A stretch of DNA of 35,546 nt from assembly GCF_017614955.1 (NCBI RefSeq), contig NZ_WVUH01000019.1, positions 1 to 35,546 of the forward strand, read 5' to 3'. The position numbers and the translations under genes were made by a program. Positions 1 through 6,723 of the stretch are shown one piece after another (positions within the stretch are counted from its first letter, which is position 1; each line of letters starts with the position of its first letter). The stretch is from Micromonospora echinofusca (GTDB lineage Bacteria > Actinomycetota > Actinomycetes > Mycobacteriales > Micromonosporaceae). A model generated the notes under the pieces. The model ran no database searches and was not told where the DNA came from. It saw nothing but the letters and a program-made list of their open reading frames with translations.

Positions 1-11
1 GACCGGATCCC

Positions 12-1223
12 ATGAGACTCCCCCGCCCCCACCGAACCCGATTCGCCGCCCTCGGCCTGCTCGTGGCCTCGGCGACGGTCGCCGCCACGACCGGCGGTCC
101 GGCCGCCGCAGCCCCACCGACGGGTGAGATCCTGCGGGCCGGCGGTGCCACCGCCGTCGCCGGCAGCTACCTCGTCGTCGTCAAGGACCGCACCGTCGGC
201 GGTCCGGCCGGCACCCGGAGCACCGCCGTGAGCGCCCTGGCCGACACCCTCGCCGACCGGTACGGCGCCCGCGTCGGACACCGGTACGGCCACGCGCTCA
301 ACGGATTCGAGGCGCGGCTGTCCGAGCGGGCGGCCCGACGCCTCGCCGCCGACCCGGCGGTCGCCTACGTCGAGCAGAACCACACCGTACGGGCATACAC
401 CACCCAGACCGGCGCCCCGTGGAACCTGGACCGCATCGACCAGCGGACCCTGCCCCTGAGCGGCACCTACAGCTTCGTCAGCACCGGTGCCGGACCCACC
501 ACGTACATCATCGACACCGGCATCCGCACCACCCACACCGAGTTCGCCGGGCGGGCGGTGGGCGGATACGACGCGGTCGACGGCGCCCTGCCCGCCGACG
601 ACTGCAACGGGCACGGCACCCACGTCGCCGGCATCGCCGGCGGCACCCGGTTCGGGGTGGCGAAGCAGGCCCGGTTGGTCGCCGTACGGGTCCTCGACTG
701 CCTCGGCAGCGGTACCATCGCCGGGGTCGTCGCCGGGGTCAACTGGGTGACCGCCCAGCACCAGTTCGGTCAGCCGGCCGTGGCGAACATGAGCCTCGGC
801 GGTGCGCTCAACACCTCGCTGAACACGGCGGTGGCGAACTCGATCCTGGACGGGGTGACCTACGTGGTCGCCGCCGGCAGCAGCGGCACGGACGCCTGCA
901 ACACCTCACCCCAGGCGGTCGGTACCGCGATCCGGGTGGGCGCCACCACGAGCAGCGACACCCGCGCCCCCTTCTCCAACTGGGGTTCCTGCGTGGACAT
1001 GTACGCCCCGGGCCTGAGCATCCCGTCGGCGTGGTACAGCGGTGACGCCGCCACCAACACCCTCAGCGGTACGTCGATGGCCGCGCCGCACGTGGCCGGG
1101 GCTGCCGCCCGGGTCCTGCAGAACAATCCCACCTGGCCCCCGGCACAGGTCAAGGCGTACCTGCTGGCTCAGGCCACCGTCGTCAACGGCCTGCGGCTGC
1201 TGTACATGGACCCGCTGACCTGA
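12..1223 (+). CDS. Secreted S8 subtilase (proteinase K-like) with I9 propeptide
   Basis: A 403-residue secreted serine endopeptidase precursor. Residues 1-34 form a signal peptide (basic start, hydrophobic core, Ala-rich end). About 50-125 match the inhibitor I9 propeptide, which folds and then caps the enzyme. The S8 domain follows with Asp168 (DTG), His201 (HGTHVAG) and Ser355 (GTSMAAPH), so the triad is intact. Four or more cysteines in the mature part fit an extracellular enzyme. Odd point: the oxyanion-hole Asn, expected in the AAGN motif, is Ser290 (VVAAGSSGTDA). There is no C-terminal accessory domain, and a strong hairpin follows the stop. Only 11 bases precede the ATG, so its promoter and RBS lie largely outside the window. 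Family assignment is secure; reduced activity is inference. Confidence 0.95.
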   Translation: MRLPRPHRTRFAALGLLVASATVAATTGGPAAAAPPTGEILRAGGATAVAGSYLVVVKDRTVGGPAGTRSTAVSALADTLADRYGARVGHRYGHALNGFEARLSERAARRLAADPAVAYVEQNHTVRAYTTQTGAPWNLDRIDQRTLPLSGTYSFVSTGAGPTTYIIDTGIRTTHTEFAGRAVGGYDAVDGALPADDCNGHGTHVAGIAGGTRFGVAKQARLVAVRVLDCLGSGTIAGVVAGVNWVTAQHQFGQPAVANMSLGGALNTSLNTAVANSILDGVTYVVAAGSSGTDACNTSPQAVGTAIRVGATTSSDTRAPFSNWGSCVDMYAPGLSIPSAWYSGDAATNTLSGTSMAAPHVAGAAARVLQNNPTWPPAQVKAYLLAQATVVNGLRLLYMDPLT

Positions 1224-1229
1224 TCCTGA

Positions 1230-1265
1230 GGTGCCCCGCCGGCCCGGTGGCGTCGGCGGGGCACC
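1230..1265 (+). terminator. Strong hairpin terminator after the subtilase
   Basis: Seven bases after the subtilase stop lies a perfect 12-bp inverted repeat (GGTGCCCCGCCG at 1230-1241, CGGCGGGGCACC at 1254-1265) with a 12-nt loop. There is no U-tract, as is common for actinomycete terminators. Confidence 0.75.
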
Positions 1266-1545
1266 GCCCGCCCTCGGGAAACCCGATCCCTGATCTGCTC
1301 CACGGCCGAGGGGCAGCGTCGCGCGCCCACGACGCGGGTGATCGAGGTGCCGCACCGGCGCAGCGAGGCGTCCGTCGACGCCCGCCGCGATCCACTCGGC
1401 GTGCAGCGCGTCGGCGTCCGAGACGTACAGGTACACCATCGCGTCCGTACGGGTCGGGTCGTGGTCGACCCACTCGGAGAGATGCTGCGACACCCGCGTC
1501 ACCCGTCGCTGGTGATGGAGCGTGGGCCCCGGCGGCACGGTAGCA
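1256..1545 (-). pseudogene. Degraded VOC-family (glyoxalase/bleomycin-resistance fold) remnant
   Basis: The reverse strand encodes a stretch containing MVYLYVSDADALHAEW followed by AAGVDGRL. This is the characteristic strand and helix of the second half of a VOC (glyoxalase/bleomycin resistance/dioxygenase) domain. The expected C-terminal strand, usually like DGNLIRIGFP, can be read only after a frame change near position 1282 (QIR in one frame, IGFPE in the next). The first half-domain is missing or unrecognisable and the open frame runs on into antisense of the subtilase. I read this as a truncated, frameshifted pseudogene with no RBS or conserved start. The alternative is chance similarity in a short segment. 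Confidence 0.5.
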
Positions 1546-1552
1546 CCGGCTG

Positions 1553-1831
1553 CTACGCCGACGGCGGTACCGGCGGGGGCAGCCGCAGGAACGCGTACAG
1601 CCCGGCCGCGTTGTTCACGGTGCTGACGCTGACCAGTTCCCAGCCGAAGTAGTGGGCGAGACAGTCGACCGCCGTCATCAACTCGGTGACCCCGCTGCCG
1701 GTCAGCCCCCGGTGGGCCAGCACGGCGAGATGCCGGTACGGGTACTGCCGGAGGTCGATCTCGTTGCGGAGCACCGCCTCGGCGGAGATGATCCGGGTCT
1801 GGGCGAGCCGCTCGGGCGTCAGTCGGGCCAT
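1553..1831 (-). CDS. Small protein of unknown function (92 aa)
   Basis: A 92-residue soluble protein that I do not recognise. It has a charged N-terminal helix (TPERLAQTRIISAEAVLRNEI), a hydrophobic central segment (HLAVLAHRG), a helix with a conserved-looking Trp (HYFGWELVSV), and ends in a Pro-rich tail. It has no signal peptide, membrane span or cysteine pair. The codon use is like that of its neighbours, supporting a real gene. The start is supported by a TACTGT box ending exactly 6 nt before the ATG, the spacing expected for a leaderless transcript; no Shine-Dalgarno is seen. It lies downstream of, and in the same direction as, the TetR gene, 43 bp away, so it may also be co-transcribed with it. 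Confidence 0.6.
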   Translation of the reverse strand: MARLTPERLAQTRIISAEAVLRNEIDLRQYPYRHLAVLAHRGLTGSGVTELMTAVDCLAHYFGWELVSVSTVNNAAGLYAFLRLPPPVPPSA

Positions 1832-1837
1832 ACGCGC

Positions 1838-1843
1838 ACAGTA
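1838..1843 (-). promoter_or_regulatory. -10 box for a leaderless transcript
   Basis: TACTGT on the reverse strand, followed by 6 nt and then the ATG of the 92-aa gene. This TANNNT-N6-start arrangement puts the transcription start on the A of ATG. No convincing -35 is present. Confidence 0.45.
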
Positions 1844-1874
1844 GACAGCCGACGCACCGACGGGTCCCGGCCGG

Positions 1875-2474
1875 CTAGTATTCGGCCGCCGCCAGGGGCG
1901 TGGCTTCGGTCAGTGCCATGCGTACCGCGTCGGGTAGCGGCCGGTCCGGGTGGTCGATCCAGTGCTGGACGGCGACCCGGACGACGGCCAGGAAGGTCGC
2001 CGCCAGGACACGGGACCGCAGGGCGACGTCGGGGCCGGTGAGCCGGTGGGCGAGTTCGGCGACCAGCTCCCGCTCGACGGCGGTGTACGCGGCGGCCTGG
2101 TGCGCGACCACGCTGGGGTGTCCGCGTAGCTGCTGGCGTCGGGCGAGCCAGGACGGGTCGACGTCGCCGTACATCTCGGCGGTGAGCTGCTCGGCGGCCC
2201 GGGTCAGTACCGTCCAGGGCGCCGCGTCGGCCGGCTGTTCGCGGATGAGGTGCAGTGTCCGGCGCAGCCGCACGGCGTCGCCGTGGAAGAGCGCCTCCTC
2301 CTTGCTGGAGAAGTAGTTCGAGAACGTCCGTCGGGAGACGTTCGCCGCGTCGGCGATCGCCTCGACGGTGACCCGGTCCCAGCCCCGTTCGACGGCGAGT
2401 CGCAGGGCCGCCTCGTGCAGGGCGAGACGGGTGGCCGCCTTCTTGCGCTCCCGCAACCCCGTGCTGTCGTCCAC
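1875..2474 (-). CDS. TetR/AcrR-family transcriptional regulator
   Basis: A 199-residue one-component repressor. Residues about 7-55 form the TetR HTH (RERKKAATRLALHEAALRLA, then VTVEAIADAANVSRRTFSNYF with the classic FSNYFSSKEE ending). The rest is an all-helical ligand-binding and dimer domain. It starts with GTG and has no Shine-Dalgarno; a TACCCT box ends 6 nt upstream, suggesting leaderless translation. It is divergent from the MarR-exporter pair across about 110 bp that contain two dyads, so it may control itself and perhaps that pair. The ligand cannot be read from sequence. Confidence 0.9.
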   Translation of the reverse strand: MDDSTGLRERKKAATRLALHEAALRLAVERGWDRVTVEAIADAANVSRRTFSNYFSSKEEALFHGDAVRLRRTLHLIREQPADAAPWTVLTRAAEQLTAEMYGDVDPSWLARRQQLRGHPSVVAHQAAAYTAVERELVAELAHRLTGPDVALRSRVLAATFLAVVRVAVQHWIDHPDRPLPDAVRMALTEATPLAAAEY

Positions 2475-2480
2475 GGCTAC

Positions 2481-2486
2481 AGGGTA
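2481..2486 (-). promoter_or_regulatory. -10 box for leaderless tetR-like gene
   Basis: TACCCT on the reverse strand, 6 nt before the GTG start of the TetR gene. A weak GTGAGA lies 17 bp upstream as a possible -35. Confidence 0.4.
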
Positions 2487-2502
2487 CGGGCAGGTGATTC
2501 AG

Positions 2503-2551
2503 TTCTCACTGAGAAAACTTGCGCACTGGGCAAGATTGCGGGAATCCTTGC
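2503..2551. promoter_or_regulatory. Dyads in the TetR/MarR divergent region (putative operators)
   Basis: Two inverted repeats lie between the divergent regulators: TTCTC-ACT-GAGAA at 2503-2515 and CTTGC-N7-GCAAG at 2518-2534, and CTTGC recurs at 2547-2551. Dyads of this size are typical TetR and MarR binding sites. The region is also less GC-rich than its surroundings. Which regulator binds which site is not known. Confidence 0.5.
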
Positions 2552-2584
2552 ATGCGGCATCCATCGGCAGCGGAGGAGGCGACG

Positions 2585-3052
2585 GTGCAGGCCAGCGTCA
2601 ACGAACTCGGCATCCGGCTGCACGCCCTGGTCAGAGGCATCCGACTGATCAAGCAGCACCGGGTGCACGAGCGGCCCGGGATCCCGGCCGGCATGGTCGG
2701 CATGCTGCTGGAACTGGACAAACTACGCGAGGGGTGCCATGCCCGCGATCTCACCGACCGCACCGGCCTGGACCAGTCCACCATCAGTCGCGCGGTGACC
2801 TGGCTGGTCGCGCACGGCCTGGTGGAGCGGCGCACCGACCCCACCGACCGCCGCGCCGCCATCCTGGCGGTGACCCCGGCCGGCCGGGCCGCCCTGGTCG
2901 AGACCTACGACTGGTACGGCGAGGTGCTCGGCCGGGCCCTGGCCGACTGGACCCCCGACGAGGTCGGCGCGCTCGCCCACGCCCTCGACCGGTTCACCCG
3001 CGACATCGAGGGCACTCTCCGACACCACGACGACCTGGAGGCGGCGCGATGA
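2585..3052 (+). CDS. MarR-family transcriptional regulator
   Basis: A 155-residue winged-helix regulator. The core reads GIPAGMVGMLLEL, then RDLTDRTGLDQSTISRAVTWLVAHGLVERR with the wing TDPTDRRAAILAVTPAGRA, all standard for MarR. I chose the GTG at 2585 because GGAGGAG (about 2572-2578) lies just upstream; the frame is also open to an ATG at 2552 and a TTG at 2519. Its stop overlaps the start of the DHA2 exporter (ATGA), so the pair is translationally coupled. In this family such an arrangement usually means the regulator represses its own operon until the exported compound binds. Confidence 0.9.
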   Translation: MQASVNELGIRLHALVRGIRLIKQHRVHERPGIPAGMVGMLLELDKLREGCHARDLTDRTGLDQSTISRAVTWLVAHGLVERRTDPTDRRAAILAVTPAGRAALVETYDWYGEVLGRALADWTPDEVGALAHALDRFTRDIEGTLRHHDDLEAAR

Positions 3053-4698
3053 GCGCACCCACCACCACCGCGCCCCCCGGTGCGCAGGCGATGACCCACC
3101 GGCAGACCTTGGAGGCGCTCAGCGGGCTGCTGCTGGTGCTCTTCGTCGCGATGCTCAGCGGCACGGTCGTCTCGATCGCCCTGCCGAACATCATCGGTGC
3201 GCTCGACGGCTCCCAGACGCAGTACACCTGGGTCGTCACCGCGACCCTGCTGACGGCCACCGCGACCACCCCGATCTGGGGCAAACTGGCCGACCTGTTC
3301 CACAAGAAGACCCTGGTACAGATCGCCATCGTCGTCTTCCTGGTGGGCTCGGTGGTCGCCGGCCTGTCGCAGACCGCCGGTCAGCTCATCGCCGCCCGCG
3401 CCTTCCAGGGCATCGGGGTCGGCGGCCTCCAGGCCCTCGTCCAGGTCGCCATCGCCGCGATGATCCCGCCCCGCGAGCGCGGCCGGTACAACGGGTACCT
3501 CGGTGCCGTCATGGCCGTCGCCACCGTCGGCGGCCCGCTGCTCGGCGGCCTCATCGTCGACACCTCCTGGCTCGGCTGGCGGTGGTGCTTCTTCGTCGGG
3601 GTACCGGTCGCCGCCATCGCACTGGTCATCCTCCAGGCCACCCTGCACCTGCCCACCACCCGCCGCGACAACGTGCAGATCGACTACCTGGGCGCCCTGC
3701 TCATCGCCGCCGGGGTGAGCGTGCTGCTCGTCTGGATCTCCTTCGTCGACAGCTCGTTCGCCTGGCTGTCCTGGCAGACCGCCGCCATGGTCGGCGGGTC
3801 GGTGCTCCTGCTCGCCCTGGCCGTCGTCGTCGAGGCACGGGCCGCCGAACCGGTGGTGCCGCTGGGCATCGTCCGCCAGCACACCACCGCCCTGGCGATC
3901 CTCGGCAGTCTCGCCGTCGGCATGGCCATGTTCGGCGGGGCTGTCTTCCTCGGCCAGTACTTCCAGATCGGCCGGGGCTACAGCCCCACCGAGGCCGGTC
4001 TGCTCACCATCCCGATGATGGCCGGTGTCCTCGGCTCCTCGATCGTCTCCGGGCGCATGATCACCCGGAGTGGCCGGGTCAAGCCGTACATCGTCGTCGG
4101 CGCCGTGGTCCTGGTCGTCGGCTTCGCCGTCCTCGGCACCATCGACCACGAGACCCCGCTGTGGTTCGTGGGTACGGCGATGTTCCTGGTCGGCACCGGC
4201 GTCGGCATGACCATGCAGAACCTCGTCCTCGCCGTGCAGAACACCGTGCCCCTGCGGGACATCGGCGCCGCCAGTTCCACGGTCGCGTTCTTCCGGTCCC
4301 TCGGCGGCACCATCGGCGTCTCCGTACTCGGCGCCGTCCTCGCCCGCCGGGTCTCCGACCAGATCACCCGCGACCTCGCCGCCGCCGGCGTACCCGCCTC
4401 CGGCAGCGGCGGGGCGGGCAGCAGCCTCAACCTCGACGCGCTGCCCGGCCCGGTGCAGGAGATCGTCCGGGCCGCGTACGGCGACGCCACCGGTCACATC
4501 TTCTTCATCTCCGCCGCCATCGCGCTGGTCGGCGTGATCGCTGCACTGCTGCTGCGCCCGGTCACCCTGCGCTCCAGCCTCGACCTGCCCGCGACGGCCG
4601 GGCCGGCCGTCGACGGCCCGGAGCCGCGCAACGGCGACCCCGTCGCGGACGCGGCGGACGTCGGGACCGGTCGGGCCGGCACGGCGACCCGGCACTGA
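3049..4698 (+). CDS. DHA2-family (EmrB/QacA-type) MFS multidrug exporter
   Basis: A 549-residue, 14-span proton-coupled drug exporter. Hydrophobic segments run from about residue 22 to 505. Visible family motifs are the DHA2 motif C region with GGPLLGGLIVD and WRWCFFVGVPVA after helix 5, the motif A loop GKLADLFHKK between helices 2 and 3, and an early Asp-poor TM1 (LSGTVVSIALPNIIGALDGS). The tail after about 510 is polar and disordered. The ATG overlaps the MarR stop by 4 bases. Substrates are likely hydrophobic drugs or an antibiotic. The specificity is not readable. Confidence 0.92.
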   Translation: MSAPTTTAPPGAQAMTHRQTLEALSGLLLVLFVAMLSGTVVSIALPNIIGALDGSQTQYTWVVTATLLTATATTPIWGKLADLFHKKTLVQIAIVVFLVGSVVAGLSQTAGQLIAARAFQGIGVGGLQALVQVAIAAMIPPRERGRYNGYLGAVMAVATVGGPLLGGLIVDTSWLGWRWCFFVGVPVAAIALVILQATLHLPTTRRDNVQIDYLGALLIAAGVSVLLVWISFVDSSFAWLSWQTAAMVGGSVLLLALAVVVEARAAEPVVPLGIVRQHTTALAILGSLAVGMAMFGGAVFLGQYFQIGRGYSPTEAGLLTIPMMAGVLGSSIVSGRMITRSGRVKPYIVVGAVVLVVGFAVLGTIDHETPLWFVGTAMFLVGTGVGMTMQNLVLAVQNTVPLRDIGAASSTVAFFRSLGGTIGVSVLGAVLARRVSDQITRDLAAAGVPASGSGGAGSSLNLDALPGPVQEIVRAAYGDATGHIFFISAAIALVGVIAALLLRPVTLRSSLDLPATAGPAVDGPEPRNGDPVADAADVGTGRAGTATRH

Positions 4699-4701
4699 GC
4701 G

Positions 4702-4718
4702 CGCCCGGCAACCGGGCG
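4702..4718 (+). terminator. Short GC hairpin after the exporter
   Basis: CGCCCGG-CAA-CCGGGCG begins 3 nt after the exporter stop. It is a perfect 7-bp stem with a 3-nt loop and no U-tract, so it is a plausible but weak terminator. Confidence 0.4.
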
Positions 4719-4816
4719 GTCGCTCTGCCCCGGTGTCGGGCGCGCGGTCACCGGTCGCCCCGACGTGTTCGGGCCTGGCAGACTGAGCGCGACTGACCCC
4801 TCCACCGGGAGCCGGA

Positions 4817-5512
4817 TTGCCCATCACGCCCGACGGGTGGCGCACCACGCGAAGCGGCCTGCTCGTCCCACCGTCCGCGTCGAGTGGCACGCCGGACAGG
4901 GGCACCGCCGACGACGTCCGGCCCGGGCAACGCCGAGGGGCAGGGCTCGCCGGGGCGGTGCGCACCTGGATGGCGCGGCCCAGCGCGGCGGAGTGGTTGC
5001 AGGCCTTCGGCGCCGTCGCGTCCCTGCTGATCTCGGTGGTCGCGGTGGTCGTGGCGCTCAGCGGCCAGCACGCCCAGAACCAACGCGAGAAGAGCCGCTA
5101 CGCCACCCGGGTCTCCGCGTGGTTCGACGACGTGGCGGCCGAGGGGCCGAGCCTGACGATCGTCATGCAGAACCGCTCGCCCGTCCCGGTTCACCTGCTG
5201 GCGCTGTACGTGGACTACCTGGACGGCGGCGACCGGGACGACATCGCCCGGTACTCCTGGGACGCCTGGCACGAACTGCCGCCGTGTTCGACAGTGCGGA
5301 TCGATGCGCCCTTCGACGGGCCACGGCCCCATTCCTACCTGCGGTTCGTGTTCCGGGAGAACGCCACCACCTGGCTGAACGACAACCTGGGGGTGCACGA
5401 GGTCGACGGTCTGCGTCTCGTCCCCGACCTGCCGTTCGACGGCCGCGAGCGTACGCAGCCGTCGCGGGTCGTGGACGTCCGGGAGGCGAGCGACTGCGGC
5501 GTGGACGGCTGA
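4817..5512 (+). CDS. Hypothetical single-span membrane protein
   Basis: A 231-residue protein of unknown function. Residues 1-50 are polar and probably disordered. One transmembrane helix lies at about 60-85 (LQAFGAVASLLISVVAVVVALSG). A basic segment follows, then a roughly 140-residue beta-rich domain (SLTIVMQNRSPVPVHLLALYVDYL, SYLRFVFRENATTWL). That layout resembles the small actinobacterial membrane proteins that carry a cytoplasmic or extracellular beta-sandwich. The start is a TTG with GGGAG a few bases upstream; a later start cannot be excluded. It converges on the FemAB-like gene. Confidence 0.65.
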   Translation: MPITPDGWRTTRSGLLVPPSASSGTPDRGTADDVRPGQRRGAGLAGAVRTWMARPSAAEWLQAFGAVASLLISVVAVVVALSGQHAQNQREKSRYATRVSAWFDDVAAEGPSLTIVMQNRSPVPVHLLALYVDYLDGGDRDDIARYSWDAWHELPPCSTVRIDAPFDGPRPHSYLRFVFRENATTWLNDNLGVHEVDGLRLVPDLPFDGRERTQPSRVVDVREASDCGVDG

Positions 5513-5614
5513 CCCCGGAACCATCCGAGCGCGACACGGCTGTTGCCGTCCCGGTGCCCTGGGACACCGTGCTGGCACGGACGGAGCAGCTCGACAGGCA
5601 GCGGTTCCGGGGTC
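5511..5614. repeat. 12-bp perfect inverted repeat spanning a convergent intergenic gap
   Basis: GACCCCGGAACC at 5511-5522 is the exact reverse complement of GGTTCCGGGGTC at 5603-5614. The 80 bases between them contain a smaller perfect hairpin, CCGTGC-TG-GCACGG at 5567-5580. The whole element sits between the stops of two converging genes, so it may be a bidirectional terminator or the remnant of a small inserted element. Confidence 0.6.
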
Positions 5615-5622
5615 TGCCGCAG

Positions 5623-6666
5623 CTACCGCAGCGGTTTGACGAAGGCGTCCTGCCCGACCAGCCGGCAGCCCCGGGAGCGTTTCGCCCGGTCCGCCCCCGT
5701 GGAGTAGTAGATCGTGCGGACCCCGAGCGAGTGGGCGTGGTCGATCAGCCAGTAGAACAGCAGCCCGAAGTAGACCGGCAGGTCACCCTTGACCGGGTAG
5801 TCGAACCCGGCGGTCCGGGCGTACAGCTCGTCCCGCCAGTGGAAGAACAGCAGCGACCCGCAGCGCCGCCCGGACAGGTCCGCGAAGGCCACCCGGGCCG
5901 TGCCGGGCAGGTGCGTGGCGATGGTCTCCCGGAGTCGGCGGGTGGCCTGCGGGTCGAACGCGCCGCCGTACCGGTCGGTCAGGGCCGTCTCGAACCGGGC
6001 CAGGTCGTCCTGGACCTCGGCGGTGACCGGGTGCACGGTCACGCCCAGTCCGGCGTCGGCGAGCCGGCTGATCTCCCGCTTGACCATGATCCGGGTCTTG
6101 GAGCGCAGTCCGTCGAGGTACCCGGCCAGCCCGGTGTCGGGTACGGCCAGCAGGGCGGCGGTGGCGTGGCACCGGATGCGGTACCCGCGCCCGGTGAGCA
6201 CCTGCCGGGTCACCGCGTCGTCGGCGTCGACGTAGAGCATGCCCACCGACCGCATTCCCCGGTCGACGGCGAGCCGCTCGGCCCGGGCCAGCAGGGCGTC
6301 GGTGAGCCGGGCCCGGGTGGCGGGATCCGTTCCGGCCGCGTTGATCCGGGTGTGCGCCGGATGGCGTCCGCCGCAGAACAGGCTCGGCATCGGCTCGTCG
6401 GGCGACCCGGTGACGACGTCGGCACGGCACAGCGGGAACGGTGAGGTCGTCGCCACCGGATAGCAGGCCAGGGTGGCGGTCGCCGGCCCGGGAACGCCGG
6501 TCGCCTCGGCCACCAGGTGGACGGGTGCCAGGTCGGCGGTGGCCTCGGCGACGGTCAACCAGGGTACGGCGCCGTAGAAACCGCCGGGCTCCACTGTGGC
6601 GTCCCACCGCGCCGGGTCGAGGTCGGCCACCCGGCTGGTCTGTGTCACGGTCACGGTCACGGTCAC
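5623..6666 (-). CDS. FemAB/GNAT-like acyl- or aminoacyl-transferase
   Basis: A 347-residue protein of the FemAB-like (tandem GNAT fold, peptidoglycan-biosynthesis-recognition) type. The first half carries LVAEATGVPGPATATLACYPVA and an ARAERLAVDRGMRSVGMLYVD segment. The second half has KTRIMVKREISRLADAGLGV, then GSLLFFHWRDELYARTAGFD and the terminal GVRTIYYSTGADRAKRSRGC, which are characteristic of this family. Members transfer acyl groups, or amino acids from aminoacyl-tRNA, onto amines; some act in natural-product pathways. The first GTG (at 6666) is favoured by GGGGGA 5 nt upstream. The N-terminus is a (Thr-Val)n run encoded by a hexanucleotide repeat with four possible GTG starts. It is divergent from an MFS exporter and next to the ATP-grasp operon. 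Confidence 0.8.
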   Translation of the reverse strand: MTVTVTVTQTSRVADLDPARWDATVEPGGFYGAVPWLTVAEATADLAPVHLVAEATGVPGPATATLACYPVATTSPFPLCRADVVTGSPDEPMPSLFCGGRHPAHTRINAAGTDPATRARLTDALLARAERLAVDRGMRSVGMLYVDADDAVTRQVLTGRGYRIRCHATAALLAVPDTGLAGYLDGLRSKTRIMVKREISRLADAGLGVTVHPVTAEVQDDLARFETALTDRYGGAFDPQATRRLRETIATHLPGTARVAFADLSGRRCGSLLFFHWRDELYARTAGFDYPVKGDLPVYFGLLFYWLIDHAHSLGVRTIYYSTGADRAKRSRGCRLVGQDAFVKPLR

Positions 6667-6670
6667 GGTC
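6644..6670. repeat. GTCACG hexanucleotide tandem repeat at a start site
   Basis: Four perfect GTCACG units (6644-6667) plus a partial unit. On the reverse strand they read as alternating GTG and ACC codons, so the transferase begins with up to four in-frame GTG start codons. The unit length is a multiple of three, so slippage would change length but not frame. Confidence 0.85.
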
Positions 6671-6723
6671 GTCCCCCTGCTGCCGGGCTGGCGCTGTCCC
6701 GCCCGGCCCGCTTTACTCGGCTG

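Noticed and set aside
2905..4965. A 686-codon open frame on the reverse strand opposite the first exporter
   Set aside because: It lies antisense to a clear 14-span exporter, is rich in Asp, Gly and Arg as expected from complementary GC-rich codons, and has no recognisable domain.
4765..6444. A 559-codon forward frame over the hypothetical and transferase genes
   Set aside because: It is a shadow frame of Gly, Arg, Pro and Val repeats; its downstream half is antisense to the FemAB-like gene.
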